Shown piece after piece: positions 23,101 to 35,474 of a stretch of 64,000 nt of DNA (position 1 is its first letter; every line of letters starts with the position of its first letter). This stretch comes from Mallotus nudiflorus (taxonomy: Eukaryota > Streptophyta > Magnoliopsida > Malpighiales > Euphorbiaceae). The notes below the pieces were generated by a model, which made no database searches, had not been told where the DNA came from, and worked only from the letters and a program-made list of their open reading frames with translations. The position numbers and the translations under genes are program-made. The stretch covers positions 1 to 64,000 of the forward strand of contig CANTUR010000429.1 of assembly GCA_947683625.1 (NCBI GenBank), given 5' to 3'.

Positions 23101-24923
23101 CTAAACCTTTTGAGATTGAGTGCGATGCAAGTGGCATAGGTATTGGAGGAGTTTTGATGCAAGAAGGCAAGCCCATAGCATTCTTTAGCGAAAAGCTAAG
23201 TGGAGCAAGTCTAAACTACCCTACATATGACAAGGAGTTCTATGCATTGGTGAGGGTTCTAAGGACATGGCAGCATTACCTTGGTTACAAAGAATTCATA
23301 ATTCACACTGACCATGAGTCCTTGAAGTATCTCAAAGGACAAGGAAAGCTTAACAAGAGACATGCAAAATGGGTGGAATTCATTGAATCCTTTCCGTACA
23401 TCATTAAGTACAAGCAAGGGAAAGAAAATGTGGTGGCCGATGCATTGTCAAGAAGGTATGCCTTGATCTCTAAACTTGATGCAAAAATATTAGGATTTGA
23501 ATACATCAAAGATCTTTATTCTAATGATCCTGATTTTGCTAATGTTTATGGGGCATGTGAGAAAGGGGGTTTTGATAAGTTCTATAAGTTTGATGGTTTT
23601 CTTTTTCGGGAAAACAAATTGTGTGTGCCACAAAGTTCTTTAAGAGAGTTACTTGTGAGAGAGGCACATAGCGGAGGTTTAATGGGGCATTTTGGGATTA
23701 AGAAAACTTTGGATGTGTTGGGTGACCATTTCTTTTGGCCACACATGAAAAGGGATGTTAAGAGAATTTGTGAGAAATGCATTACTTGCAAACAAGCCAA
23801 ATCCAAAGCAATGCCTCATGGTTTGTATACACCTCTTACCATACCAAATGAACCTTGGGTAGACATTTCTATGGATTTTGTTTTAGGATTACCTAGGTCC
23901 AAGGGAGGGAGAGATTCCATTTTTGTTGTTGTGGACAGGTTTAGCAAAATGGCACATTTCATTCCATGTCACAAGACGGATGATGCAACCCATATTGCCA
24001 ATCTATTCTTCAAGGAGATTGTTAGGCTACATGGAGTGCCAAGGACCATTGTGAGTGATAGGGATGTCAAATTCCTAAGTCACTTTTGGAAGACTCTTTG
24101 GGGAAAGATGGGGACAAAGCTTTTGTATTCTACAACTTGTCATCCACAAACGGATGGACAAACGGAGGTGGTCAATAGGACACTTTCAACACTTTTGAGG
24201 GCTGTCATCCAAAGAAATCTGAAGAATTGGGAAGAATGTTTGCCACATGTGGAATTTGCTTACAATAGGAGTGTGCATGGTTCAACAAATTGCTCATCAT
24301 TTAAAGTTGTGTATGGATTCAACCCAATGACTCCATTAGATTTGCTACCATTGCCATTGGACAAAGCTAATCTAGAGGGGAAACAAAAAGCTGAGTTCAT
24401 CAAGACTTTGCATGAGAGGGTGCGTGCAAACATTGAGAAGAAGACACTCCAATATGAAAAGCAACACAACAAGGGGAGGAAGCAAGTCATTTTTGAGCCC
24501 GGAGATTGGGTGTGGGTGCACTTGAGGAAGGAAAGATTTCCTAACCAAAGGAAATCAAAGCTTATGCCAAGAGGAGATGGTCCTTTTAAAGTGCTTCAAC
24601 GCATCAACAACAATGCCTACAAGCTAGAACTTCCAAGTGAGTATGGCAATGTTAGTGCTACATTTAATGTTAGTGACTTGTCTTTGTTTGATTTAGGTGA
24701 TAAAGATGATGGAGCTGATTTGAGGACAAATCCTTTTGAAGAAAGGGGGAATGATGTGAATCCAAGTTCAAAGCCTAAAGAGATCCAAGATCCATTAATA
24801 GTACAAGAAGGCCCAATCACAAGGTCCAAATCCAAGAAGCTTCAAGAAGCCATATTGGGTTTAATTAAGGACATTTGGAAAGCCCACGAATTTCAGCCCA
24901 ATAAGGCATCCATGGAGGCCTAA
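20196..24923 (+). CDS. gag-pol: Gag-Pol polyprotein of element 1 (1575 aa)
   Basis: Encodes capsid, protease, reverse transcriptase, RNase H and integrase in one frame, with no frameshift or stop between gag and pol. Visible in order: retrotransposon Gag region (~110-275); CCHC knuckle C330-C333-H338-C343; aspartic protease DSG at 424-426 and LLGRPW at 494-499; reverse transcriptase with YFDD at 828-831; RNase H with catalytic CDASG (Asp 977) and a later TDHESLKYL; integrase zinc-binding H1158/H1165/C1195/C1198 and catalytic D1227, D1288, E1324 (DX35E spacing); GPF at 1462-1464. The last 56 residues are encoded by the 3' LTR. The start is the ATG at 20196, since the next domains begin soon after and upstream sequence is A/T-rich leader. 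Residues SSFK replace the SPFE found in element 2 in the integrase C-terminal part, a possible weakening change. No chromodomain is recognisable. Confidence 0.95.
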   Translation: MSKDTSSSSTNDHVIQAMQQQFERMFNMMAGVNEKLERHDGILNQLQGEPKQRRRPPIDQEDYEGEDELDDDQVTLVGQQINPRRQARRGRPKDDVDRNLGSIKMKIPSFQGRNDPDVYLEWERKVELIFECHNYSEEKKVKLAAVEFSDYAIVWWDQFCKERRRYGERPMESWREMKQIMRKRFVPSHYYRELHQRLQTLIQGSMSVEEYHKEMEKAMIRANVVEDREATMARFLRGLNKNIADVVDLQHYVEIEDMVNLAMKVERQLKGKRYDSKPNVGSSSSWKTSWGKKDDKPFNKSKVEENKPKIDLGNKGKGENQPAQTRGIKCFKCLGHGHIARECPNKRAMILRDGDIESESEGDSDDDMPSLEDCSDVECAKGDNLVVQRTLSLQNKHDVHREQRENLFHTHCLISNKLCNMIVDSGSCTNVASALLVEKLKLPTTKHPRPYKLQWLNESGVVKVNKQVLVSFQIGRYKDEVLCDVLLMLAGHMLLGRPWQYDRRANHDGFKNIYTLTMDGKRFNLGPLTPKQIFEDQMRIKQQYEEMGSLLGNSLGRETFESKEKGEMSEPKNSNSLDQNGKHMVRENKEGSNERKMSVYAKMSDVKEAMLLRQHMLVLMYKEILHISNEITNGLPSVVVDLLQVYEDLFPEESPNGLPPKRGIEHQIDFIPGASIPNRPAYRCNPEETKEIQKQVSELMEKGYVRESMSPCAVPVLLVPKKDGTWRMCVDCRAINKITMKYRHPIPRLDDMLDELHGSYLFSKIDLKSGYHQIRMREGDEWKTTFKTKHGLYEWLVMPFGLTNAPSTFMRLMNHVLRAFIGKFVVVYFDDILVYSKNLDEHVQHLTCVFDVLREEKLYANLKKCCFCTNEITFLGYIVNDKGIHVDQEKVKVIREWPTPTSVSDARSFHGLASFYRRFIKNFSTIAAPLTECIKKNVGFKWGIEQDEAFNLLKDKLSSAPLLSLPNFTKPFEIECDASGIGIGGVLMQEGKPIAFFSEKLSGASLNYPTYDKEFYALVRVLRTWQHYLGYKEFIIHTDHESLKYLKGQGKLNKRHAKWVEFIESFPYIIKYKQGKENVVADALSRRYALISKLDAKILGFEYIKDLYSNDPDFANVYGACEKGGFDKFYKFDGFLFRENKLCVPQSSLRELLVREAHSGGLMGHFGIKKTLDVLGDHFFWPHMKRDVKRICEKCITCKQAKSKAMPHGLYTPLTIPNEPWVDISMDFVLGLPRSKGGRDSIFVVVDRFSKMAHFIPCHKTDDATHIANLFFKEIVRLHGVPRTIVSDRDVKFLSHFWKTLWGKMGTKLLYSTTCHPQTDGQTEVVNRTLSTLLRAVIQRNLKNWEECLPHVEFAYNRSVHGSTNCSSFKVVYGFNPMTPLDLLPLPLDKANLEGKQKAEFIKTLHERVRANIEKKTLQYEKQHNKGRKQVIFEPGDWVWVHLRKERFPNQRKSKLMPRGDGPFKVLQRINNNAYKLELPSEYGNVSATFNVSDLSLFDLGDKDDGADLRTNPFEERGNDVNPSSKPKEIQDPLIVQEGPITRSKSKKLQEAILGLIKDIWKAHEFQPNKASMEA
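21585..22127 (+). other. Candidate intron (543 nt) inside Gag-Pol of element 1
   Basis: This segment is exactly what element 2 lacks. It starts GTAAAT after AAAG and ends with a T-rich tract and TTTTGCAG before GTTTATG, matching plant donor and acceptor consensus. Its length is 181 codons, so the frame is open with or without it. It encodes residues 464-644: the protease from just after DSG through LLGRPW, plus the protease-RT linker. Alternatively element 2 arose by deletion between the two AGGT tetramers at the borders, which sequence alone cannot exclude. Confidence 0.6.
24738..24751 (+). other. Polypurine tract of element 1
   Basis: GAAGAAAGGGGGAA directly abuts the 3' LTR and primes plus-strand DNA. 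It is inside the Gag-Pol reading frame, so the same bases are constrained as primer and as codons. Confidence 0.92.
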
Positions 24924-25580
24924 GGAATAATATTTAACTTGTTTTTGTGTTAATAATAATTAGGGTTACATGTAGCCACCATATACAAGTTAATAGGGTA
25001 ATTAATACCAAGTAATGGCTATTATTATGGGTAGTGGTTACTAAAGTTAATGGGGTAATCAATACCAAGTAATGGCTATTAATGTGGGTAATGGCTATTA
25101 AGGCCATTTAAGAGTCAAAGTAATCCTATGTGTGTGAGTCTATTTTAGTAGTGTGAGCATGGACTTGTACTCTATATAAACAAGTCCTTTTCTTTATTTT
25201 GTAGCATGAATGAATGAATTTGATATATGAATTATAACTTTGTTTGAGTTTTATTGTGAGGAATTTTGTCTTTAATTTCTTGCATAAACTTTGTGACTTA
25301 TCAAGCTTTATTCTAGCTTGTGGTGTCAAAATCTAAATCTTTGTTTTCTTTTTATTTATCAAACTTTCTTGTTTGTGGCATAAGGGGAAATTCAAAGTCT
25401 ATCTTAGTATCTTTATCCTTGTTGGTAAAGGGGTTAAGTAGCATCTATCTTCTTACTTCAATCTTTGAACGATCCAAATTTGTGGGTTAAATTGGTAATT
25501 TCTGGTTTTTCTTCTAATTCAACTTATCATAGTATTCTTGCTATTGGGGAGTTAATTGATGAAACCTACAATTCCCATCA
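24752..25580 (+). repeat. 3' LTR of element 1 (829 bp)
   Basis: Same length as the 5' LTR with one substitution (A at 25196). Its first 172 bp are translated as the end of Gag-Pol, terminating at TAA 24921-24923. Confidence 0.96.
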
Positions 25581-25585
25581 TGTTC
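25581..25585 (+). repeat. Target site duplication of element 1 (right copy, TGTTC)
   Basis: Matches 18601-18605. The satellite resumes here in the register it left. Confidence 0.95.
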
Positions 25586-26910
25586 CAATCGCAAATTCAC
25601 AACACCAATCACATATTTTAGCTTTCTAAACTCATAAATATAAATGAGATCGTTGAATGTATAATTTTTGCACTTTTGCGCCAGTTTGAACGCAAAACCT
25701 TAACTCGTACAAAATTTATGCGCAAATTGTTCAAAACATATAATCCAATGTTCCAACTACATATTTTCAATCCTGAAGACATATTCCAGCATTTCAAACT
25801 CGTTAATGCTGTTGATTTTGTCCAATGCACAATTTGTGGACATTTGCGTATGCTTGAACGCAAAACGTGAACTCGCGTAAATTTGTGCGCAAATGGTTTT
25901 AGACAAGATATCCAATGTTCCAACCCTAATCATATATATTCTAGCTTTTTAAGCTCATGAATATATAAATGAGATTGTTGAATGCACAATTTGTGCACGT
26001 TTGCGCCTCTAAGAACGAACGCAAAATCTAAGGAGAAATTGTTTATAATATATGTAATCCAATGTTCCAGCTACATATTTTCAATCCCGAAGATGTATTC
26101 CAGCATTTAAAACTCATAAATCTAGTTGATTTAAATGAATGCACAATTTTTGCACATTTGCGCATGTTTGAACGCAAAATGTCAACTCGTGCAGATTTGT
26201 GCACAAATGGTTTTAAGACAAGATATCCAATGTTTCCAATCAAATATTCACAACACTAATCACATATTCTAGCTTTTTGAACTCATAAATGTAAATGAGA
26301 TTGTTGAATGCACAATTTGTGCACATTTGCACCTCTATGAACGCAAAATGTTAACTCGTGCAAAATTTACACATAAACTGCTTAAAACATGTAATCCAAT
26401 GTTCGAACTACATATTTTCAATCCTAAAGACATATTCCAGCCTTTAAAACTCATAATTGCAGTTGATTTAATTGAATGCACAAATTTTGCACATTTGCGC
26501 ATGTTTTAACGCAAAACGTGAACTCATGCACATTTGTGCGCAAATGGTTTTAAGACGAGATATCCAATGTTCCCATCAAATATTCACAACACTAATCACA
26601 TATTCTAGCTTTTTAAACTCTTAAATATAAATGAGACTGTTGAATGCACAATTTTTGCACATTTGCGCCTGTTTGAACGCAAAATGTTAACTCGTGCAAA
26701 GTTTATACACGGATTGTTTAAAACATGTGATCCAATGTTCCAACTACATATTTTCAATCCTAAAGGCATATTCCAGCATTTAAAGCTCGCAAATCTAGTT
26801 GATTTAATTGAATGCACAATTTTTGCACATTTGCACTTGTTTTCACACAAAACGTGAACTCGTGCAAATTTGTGCGCAAATGGTTTTAGACAAGACATCC
26901 AATGTTGCAA

Positions 26911-29051
26911 TTACATATTCACAACACTAATCCAAAATTCTAGCTCTTCAAACTCATAAATATAAATGAGATTGTGGAATGCACAATTTGTGCACGTTTG
27001 CGCCTGTTTGGACGCAAAATGATAACTCGTGCTAAATTTATGCACGAATTGTTTAAAACATGTGATCCAATGTTCCAACCACATATTTTCAATCCTAAAG
27101 ACATATTCCAGCATTTCAAACTCGTAAATCTAGTTGATTTAATTGAATGCACAACTTGTGCACATTTACGCATGTTTGAACGAAAAACGTGAACTCGTGC
27201 AAATTTGTGCGCAAATGGTTTTAGACAAGACATCCAATGTTCCAATCGCATATTAATAGCACTAATCACATATTCTAGCTTTTTAATCTCACAGATACAA
27301 ATGAGATTGTTGAATGAACAATCTTGCACATTTGCGCTTTTTTGAACGCAAAATGTCAACTCGTGCGAAAAGTTATGCACAAATTGTTTAAAACATGTAA
27401 TCCAACATTCCAACTACATATTTTCAATCCTAAAGACGCATTCCAGCCTTTGAAACTCATAAATCCAGTTGATTTAATTGAATGCACAATTTTTGCGCTT
27501 GTGTGAACGCGAAACGTGAACTCATGCAAATTTGTGCGCAAATGGTTTTAGACAAGGTATCCAATTTTCCAATCGCATATTCGTAACACTAATCACTTTT
27601 CAAACTCATACATATAAATGAGATTGTTCAGTGCACAATTTTTGCACATTTGCACCTGTTTGAACGCAAAACGTGAACTCGTCCAAATTTGTGCGCAAAT
27701 GCTTTTAGACAAGATATCCAATGTTCCAATCGCGAATTCACAACACCAATCACATATTTTAGCTTTCTAAACTCATAAATATAAATGAGATTGTTGAATG
27801 TATAATTTTTGCACTTTTGCGCCAGTTTGAACGCAAAACCTTAACTCGTACAAAATTTATGCGCAAATTGTTCAAAGCATGTAATCCAATGTTCCAACTA
27901 CATATTTTCAATCCTGAAGACATATTCCAGCATTTCAAACTCGTTAATGCTGTTGATTTTGTCCAATGCACAATTTGTGGACATTTGCGTATGCTTGAAC
28001 GCAAAACGTGAACTCGCGTAAATTTGTGCGCAAATGGTTTTAGACAAGATATCCAATGTTCCAACCCTAATCATATATATTCTAGCTTTTTAAGCTCATG
28101 AATATATAAATGAGATTGTTGAATGCACAATTTGTGCACGTTTGTGCCTCTAAGAACGAACGCAAAATCTAAGGAGAAATTGTTTATAATATATGTAATC
28201 CAATGTTCCAGCTACATATTTTCAATCCCGAAGACGTATTCCAGCATTTAAAACTCATAAATCTAGTTGATTTAAATGAATGCACAATTTTTGCACATTT
28301 GCGCATGTTTGAACGCAAAATGTCAACTCGTGCAGATTTGTGCACAAATGGTTTTAAGACAAGATATCCAATGTTTCCAATCAAATATTCACAACACTAA
28401 TCACATATTCTAGCTTTTTGAACTCATAAATGTAAATGAGATTGTTGAATGCACAATTTGTGCACATTTGCACCTCTATGAACGCAAAATGTTAACTCGT
28501 GCAAAATTTACACATAAACTGCTTAAAACATGTAATCCAATGTTCGAACTACATATTTTCAATCCTAAAGACATATTCCAGCCTTTAAAACTCATAATTG
28601 CAGTTGATTTAATTGAATGCACAAATTTTGCACATTTGCGCATGTTTTAACGCAAAACGTGAACTCGTGCACATTTGTGCGCAAATGGTTTTAAGACGAG
28701 ATATCCAATGTTCCCATCAAATATTCACAACACTAATCACATATTCTAGCTTTTTAAACTCTTAAATATAAATGAGACTGTTGAATGCACAATTTTTGCA
28801 CATTTGCGCCTGTTTGAACGCAAAATGTTAACTCGTGCAAAGTTTATACACGGATTGTTTAAAACATGTGATCCAATGTTCCAACTACATATTTTCAATC
28901 CTAAAGGCATATTCCAGCATTTAAAGCTCGCAAATCTAGTTGATTTAATTGAATGCACAATTTTTGCACATTTGCACTTGTTTTCACACAAAACGTGAAC
29001 TCGTGCAAATTTGTGCGCAAATGGTTTTAGACAAGACATCCAATGTTGCAA
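26911..29051 (+). repeat. HOR copy 10 (2141 bp)
   Basis: Canonical order and length. It has ATACATAT in A3 (~27608), shared with copy 11, and a private TTTGTGCCTC in B5 (~28141). Confidence 0.96.
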
Positions 29052-31192
29052 TTACATATTCACAACACTAATCCAAAATTCTAGCTCTTCAAACTCATAA
29101 ATATAAATGAGATTGTGGAATGCACAATTTGTGCACGTTTGCGCCTGTTTGGACGCAAAATGATAACTCGTGCTAAATTTATGCACGAATTGTTTAAAAC
29201 ATGTGATCCAATGTTCCAACCACATATTTTCAATCCTAAAGACATATTCCAGCATTTCAAACTCGTAAATCTAGTTGATTTAATTGAATGCACAACTTGT
29301 GCACATTTGCGCATGTTTGAACGAAAAACGTGAACTCGTGCAAATTTGTGCGCAAATGGTTTTAGACAAGACATCCAATGTTCCAATCGCATATTAATAG
29401 CACTAATCACATATTCTAGCTTTTTAATCTCACAGATACAAATGAGATTGTTGAATGAACAATCTTGCACATTTGCGCTTTTTTGAACGCAAAATGTCAA
29501 CTCGTGCGAAAAGTTATGCACAAATTGTTTAAAACATGTAATCCAACATTCCAACTACATATTTTCAATCCTAAAGACGCATTCCAGCCTTTGAAACTCA
29601 TAAATCCAGTTGATTTAATTGAATGCACAATTTTTGCGCTTGTGTGAACGCGAAACGTGAACTCATGCAAATTTGTGCGCAAATGGTTTTAGACAAGGTA
29701 TCCAATTTTCCAATCGCATATTCGTAACACTAATCACTTTTCAAACTCATACATATAAATGAGATTGTTCAGTGCACAATTTTTGCACATTTGCACCTGT
29801 TTGAACGCAAAACGTGAACTCGTCCAAATTTGTGCGCAAATGCTTTTAGACAAGATATCCAATGTTCCAATCGCGAATTCACAACACCAATCACATATTT
29901 TAGCTTTCTAAACTCATAAATATAAATGAGATTGTTGAATGTATAATTTTTGCACTTTTGCGCCAGTTTGAACGCAAAACCTTAACTCGTACAAAATTTA
30001 TGCACAAATTGTTCAAAGCATGTAATCCAATGTTCCAACTACATATTTTCAATCCTGAAGACATATTCCAGCATTTCAAACTCGTTAATGCTGTTGATTT
30101 TGTCCAATGCACAATTTGTGGACATTTGCGTATGCTTGAACGCAAAACGTGAACTCGCGTAAATTTGTGCGCAAATGGTTTTAGACAAGATATCCAATGT
30201 TCCAACCCTAATCATATATATTCTAGCTTTTTAAGCTCATGAATATATAAATGAGATTGTTGAATGCACAATTTGTGCACGTTTGCGCCTCTAAGAACGA
30301 ACGCAAAATCTAAGGAGAAATTGTTTATAATATATGTAATCCAATGTTCCAGCTACATATTTTCAATCCCGAAGACGTATTCCAGCATTTAAAACTCATA
30401 AATCTAGTTGATTTAAATGAATGCACAATTTTTGCACATTTGCGCATGTTTGAACGCAAAATGTCAACTCGTGCAGATTTGTGCACAAATGGTTTTAAGA
30501 CAAGATATCCAATGTTTCCAATCAAATATTCACAACACTAATCACATATTCTAGCTTTTTGAACTCATAAATGTAAATGAGATTGTTGAATGCACAATTT
30601 GTGCACATTTGCACCTCTATGAACGCAAAATGTTAACTCGTGCAAAATTTACACATAAACTGCTTAAAACATGTAATCCAATGTTCGAACTACATATTTT
30701 CAATCCTAAAGACATATTCCAGCCTTTAAAACTCATAATTGCAGTTGATTTAATTGAATGCACAAATTTTGCACATTTGCGCATGTTTTAACGCAAAACG
30801 TGAACTCGTGCACATTTGTGCGCAAATGGTTTTAAGACGAGATATCCAATGTTCCCATCAAATATTCACAACACTAATCACATATTCTAGCTTTTTAAAC
30901 TCTTAAATATAAATGAGACTGTTGAATGCACAATTTTTGCACATTTGCGCCTGTTTGAACGCAAAATGTTAACTCGTGCAAAGTTTATACACGGATTGTT
31001 TAAAACATGTGATCCAATGTTCCAACTACATATTTTCAATCCTAAAGGCATGTTCCAGCATTTAAAGCTCGTAAATCTAGTTGATTTAATTGAATGCACA
31101 ATTTTTGCACATTTGCACTTGTTTTCACACAAAACGTGAACTCGTGCAAATTTGTGCGCAAATGGTTTTAGACAAGACATCCAATGTTGCAA
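29052..31192 (+). repeat. HOR copy 11 (2141 bp)
   Basis: Canonical. B4 carries GCACAAATTG together with AAAGCATG (~30002-30022), a two-variant combination otherwise seen only in copy 18, about 21 kb away. B7 carries GCATGTTCC (~31049), shared with copy 12. Confidence 0.96.
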
Positions 31193-33333
31193 TTACATAT
31201 TCACAACACTAATCCAAAATTCTAGCTCTTCAAACTCATAAATATAAATGAGATTGTGGAATGCACAATTTGTGCACGTTTGCGCCTGTTTGGACGCAAA
31301 ATGATAACTCGTGCTAAATTTATGCACGAATTGTTTAAAACATGTGATCCAATGTTCCAACCACATATTTTCAATCCTAAAGACATATTCCAGCATTTCA
31401 AACTCGTAAATCTAGTTGATTTAATTGAATGCACAACTTGTGCACATTTGCGCATGTTTGAACGAAAAACGTGAACTCGTGCAAATTTGTGCGCAAATGG
31501 TTTCAGACAAGACATCCAATGTTCCAATCGCATATTAATATCACTAATCACATATTCTAGCTTTTTAATCTCACAGATACAAATGAGATTGTTGAATGAA
31601 CAATCTTGCACATTTGCGCTTTTTTGAACGCAAAATGTCAACTCGTGCGAAAAGTTATGCACAAATTGTTTAAAACATGTAATCCAACATTCCAACTACA
31701 TATTTTCAATCCTAAAGACGCATTCCAGCCTTTGAAACTCATAAATCCAGTTGATTTAATTGAATGCACAATTTTTGCGCTTGTGTGAACGCGAAACGTG
31801 AACTCATGCAAATTTGTGCGCAAATGGTTTTAGACAAGGTATCCAATTTTCCAATCGCATATTCGTAACACTAATCACTTTTCAAACTCATAAATATAAA
31901 TGAGATTGTTCAGTGCACAATTTTTGCACATTTGCACCTGTTTGAACGCAAAACGTGAACTCGTCCAAATTTGTGCGCAAATGCTTTTAGACAAGATATC
32001 CAATATTCCAATCGCGAATTCACAACACCAATCACATATTTTAGCTTTCTAAACTCATAAATATAAATGAGATTGTTGAATGTATAATTTTTGCACTTTT
32101 GCGCCAGTTTGAACGCAAAACCTTAACTCGTACAAAATTTATGCGCAAATTGTTCAAAGCATGTAATCCAATGTTCCAACTACATATTTTCAATCCTGAA
32201 GACATATTCCAGCATTTCAAACTCGTTAATGCTGTTGATTTTGTCCAATGCACAATTTGTGGACATTTGCGTATGCTTGAACGCAAAACGTGAACTCGCG
32301 TAAATTTGTGCGCAAATGGTTTTAGACAAGATATCCAATGTTCCAACCCTAATCATATATATTCTAGCTTTTTAAGCTCATGAATATATAAATGAGATTG
32401 TTGAATGCACAATTTGTGCACGTTTGCGCCTCTAAGAACGAACGCAAAATCTAAGGAGAAATTGTTTATAATATATGTAATCCAATGTTCCAGCTACATA
32501 TTTTCAATCCCGAAGACGTATTCCAGCATTTAAAACTCATAAATCTAGTTGATTTAAATGAATGCACAATTTTTGCACATTTGCGCATGTTTGAACGCAA
32601 AATGTCAACTCGTGCAGATTTGTGCACAAATGGTTTTAAGACAAGATATCCAATGTTTCCAATCAAATATTCACAACACTAATCACATATTCTAGCTTTT
32701 TGAACTCATAAATGTAAATGAGATTGTTGAATGCACAATTTGTGCACATTTGCACCTCTATGAACGCAAAATGTTAACTCGTGCAAAATTTACACATAAA
32801 CTGCTTAAAACATGTAATCCAATGTTCGAACTACATATTTTCAATCCTAAAGACATATTCCAGCCTTTAAAACTCATAATTGCAGTTGATTTAATTGAAT
32901 GCACAAATTTTGCACATTTGCGCATGTTTTAACGCAAAACGTGAACTCGTGCACATTTGTGCGCAAATGGTTTTAAGACGAGATATCCAATGTTCCCATC
33001 AAATATTCACAACACTAATCACATATTCTAGCTTTTTAAACTCTTAAATATAAATGAGACTGTTGAATGCACAATTTTTGCACATTTGCGCCTGTTTGAA
33101 CGCAAAATGTTAACTCGTGCAAAGTTTATACACGGATTGTTTAAAACATGTGATCCAATGTTCCAACTACATATTTTCAATCCTAAAGGCATGTTCCAGC
33201 ATTTAAAGCTCGCAAATCTAGTTGATTTAATTGAATGCACAATTTTTGCACATTTGCACTTGTTTTCACACAAAACGTGAACTCGTGCAAATTTGTGCGC
33301 AAATGGTTTTAGACAAGACATCCAATGTTGCAA
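31193..33333 (+). repeat. HOR copy 12 (2141 bp)
   Basis: Canonical. GGTTTCAGAC (~31499) and AATATCAC (~31537) in A2 are shared only with copy 13. AATATTCC in A4 (~32002) is private. Confidence 0.96.
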
Positions 33334-35474
33334 TTACATATTCACAACACTAATCCAAAATTCTAGCTCTTCAAACTCATAAATATAAATGAGATTGTGG
33401 AATGCACAATTTGTGCACGTTTGCGCCTGTTTGGACGCAAAATGATAACTCGTGCTAAATTTATGCACGAATTGTTTAAAACATGTGATCCAATGTTCCA
33501 ACCACATATTTTCAATCCTAAAGACATATTCCAGCATTTCAAACTCGTAAATCTAGTTGATTTAATTGAATGCACAACTTGTGCACATTTGCGCATGTTT
33601 GAACGAAAAACGTGAACTCGTGCAAATTTGTGCGCAAATGGTTTCAGACAAGACATCCAATGTTCCAATCGCATATTAATATCACTAATCACATATTCTA
33701 GCTTTTTAATCTCACAGATACAAATGAGATTGTTGAATGAACAATCTTGCACATTTGCGCTTTTTTGAACGCAAAATGTCAACTCGTGCGAAAAGTTATG
33801 CACAAATTGTTTAAAACATGTAATCCAACATTCCAACTACATATTTTCAATCCTAAAGACGCATTCCAGCCTTTGAAACTCATAAATCCAGTTGATTTAA
33901 TTGAATGCACAATTTTTGCGCTTGTGTGAACGCGAAACGTGAACTCATGCAAATTTGTGCGCAAATGGTTTTAGACAAGGTATCCAATTTTCCAATCGCA
34001 TATTCGTAACACTAATCACTTTTCAAACTCATAAATATAAATGAGATTGTTCAGTGCACAATTTTTGCACATTTGCACCTGTTTGAACGCAAAACGTGAA
34101 CTCGTCCAAATTTGTGCGCAAATGCTTTTAGACAAGATATCCAATGTTCCAATCGCGAATTCACAACACCAATCACATATTTTAGCTTTCTAAACTCATA
34201 AATATAAATGAGATTGTTGAATGTATAATTTTTGCACTTTTGCGCCAGTTTGAACGCAAAACCTTAACTCGTACAAAATTTATGCGCAAATTGTTCAAAG
34301 CATGTAATCCAATGTTCCAACTACATATTTTCAATCCTGAAGACATATTCCAGCATTTCAAACTCGTTAATGCTGTTGATTTTGTCCAATGCACAATTTG
34401 TGGACATTTGCGTATGCTTGAACGCAAAACGTGAACTCGCGTAAATTTGTGCGCAAATGGTTTTAGACAAGATATCCAATGTTCCAACCCTAATCATATA
34501 TATTCTAGCTTTTTAAGCTCATGAATATATAAATGAGATTGTTGAATGCACAATTTGTGCACGTTTGCGCCTCTAAGAACGAACGCAAAATCTAAGGAGA
34601 AATTGTTTATAATATATGTAATCCAATGTTCCAGCTACATATTTTCAATCCCGAAGACGTATTCCAGCATTTAAAACTCATAAATCTAGTTGATTTAAAT
34701 GAATGCACAATTTTTGCACATTTGCGCATGTTTGAACGCAAAATGTCAACTCGTGCAGATTTGTGCACAAATGGTTTTAAGACAAGATATCCAATGTTTC
34801 CAATCAAATATTCACAACACTAATCACATATTCTAGCTTTTTGAACTCATAAATGTAAATGAGATTGTTGAATGCACAATTTGTGCACATTTGCACCTCT
34901 ATGAACGCAAAATGTTAACTCGTGCAAAATTTACACATAAACTGCTTAAAACATGTAATCCAATGTTCGAACTACATATTTTCAATCCTAAAGACATATT
35001 CCAGCCTTTAAAACTCATAATTGCAGTTGATTTAATTGAATGCACAAATTTTGCACATTTGCGCATGTTTTAACGCAAAACGTGAACTCGTGCACATTTG
35101 TGCGCAAATGGTTTTAAGACGAGATATCCAATGTTCCCATCAAATATTCACAACACTAATCACATATTCTAGCTTTTTAAACTCTTAAATATAAATGAGA
35201 CTGTTGAATGCACAATTTTTGCACATTTGCGCCTGTTTGAACGCAAAATGTTAACTCGTGCAAAGTTTATACACGGATTGTTTAAAACATGTGATCCAAT
35301 GTTCCAACTACATATTTTCAATCCTAAAGGCATATTCCAGCATTTAAAGCTCGCAAATCTAGTTGATTTAATTGAATGCACAATTTTTGCACATTTGCAC
35401 TTGTTTTCACACAAAACGTGAACTCGTGCAAATTTGTGCGCAAATGGTTTTAGACAAGACATCCAATGTTGCAA
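33334..35474 (+). repeat. HOR copy 13 (2141 bp)
   Basis: Canonical. It carries the copy 12 A2 variants at ~33641 and ~33679. Confidence 0.96.

Larger units (their letters stand above)
18606..25580 (+). mobile_element. Element 1: complete CRM-like Ty3/gypsy LTR retrotransposon (6975 bp)
   Basis: Order: 5' LTR 18606-19434, PBS 19439-19450, leader to 20195, Gag-Pol 20196-24923, PPT 24738-24751, 3' LTR 24752-25580, with TGTTC duplications outside. The LTRs are both 829 bp, start TG and end CA, and differ at one site (C at 19050, A at 25196), so insertion was recent. All retrotransposition domains are present in one open frame, so the element could be autonomous. Two features match the plant CRM clade of chromoviruses: a Gag-Pol frame that continues into the 3' LTR, and the absence of a recognisable chromodomain after the integrase GPF region. 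Clade assignment rests on recalled family features and was not tested by a tree. Confidence 0.95.
17790..26910 (+). repeat. HOR copy 9, split by retrotransposon element 1
   Basis: Satellite parts are 17790-18605 and 25586-26910 (816 + 1325 = 2141 bp), so excision of element 1 plus one 5-bp target duplication restores a canonical copy. The insertion lies about 97 bp into A4. Confidence 0.96.
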
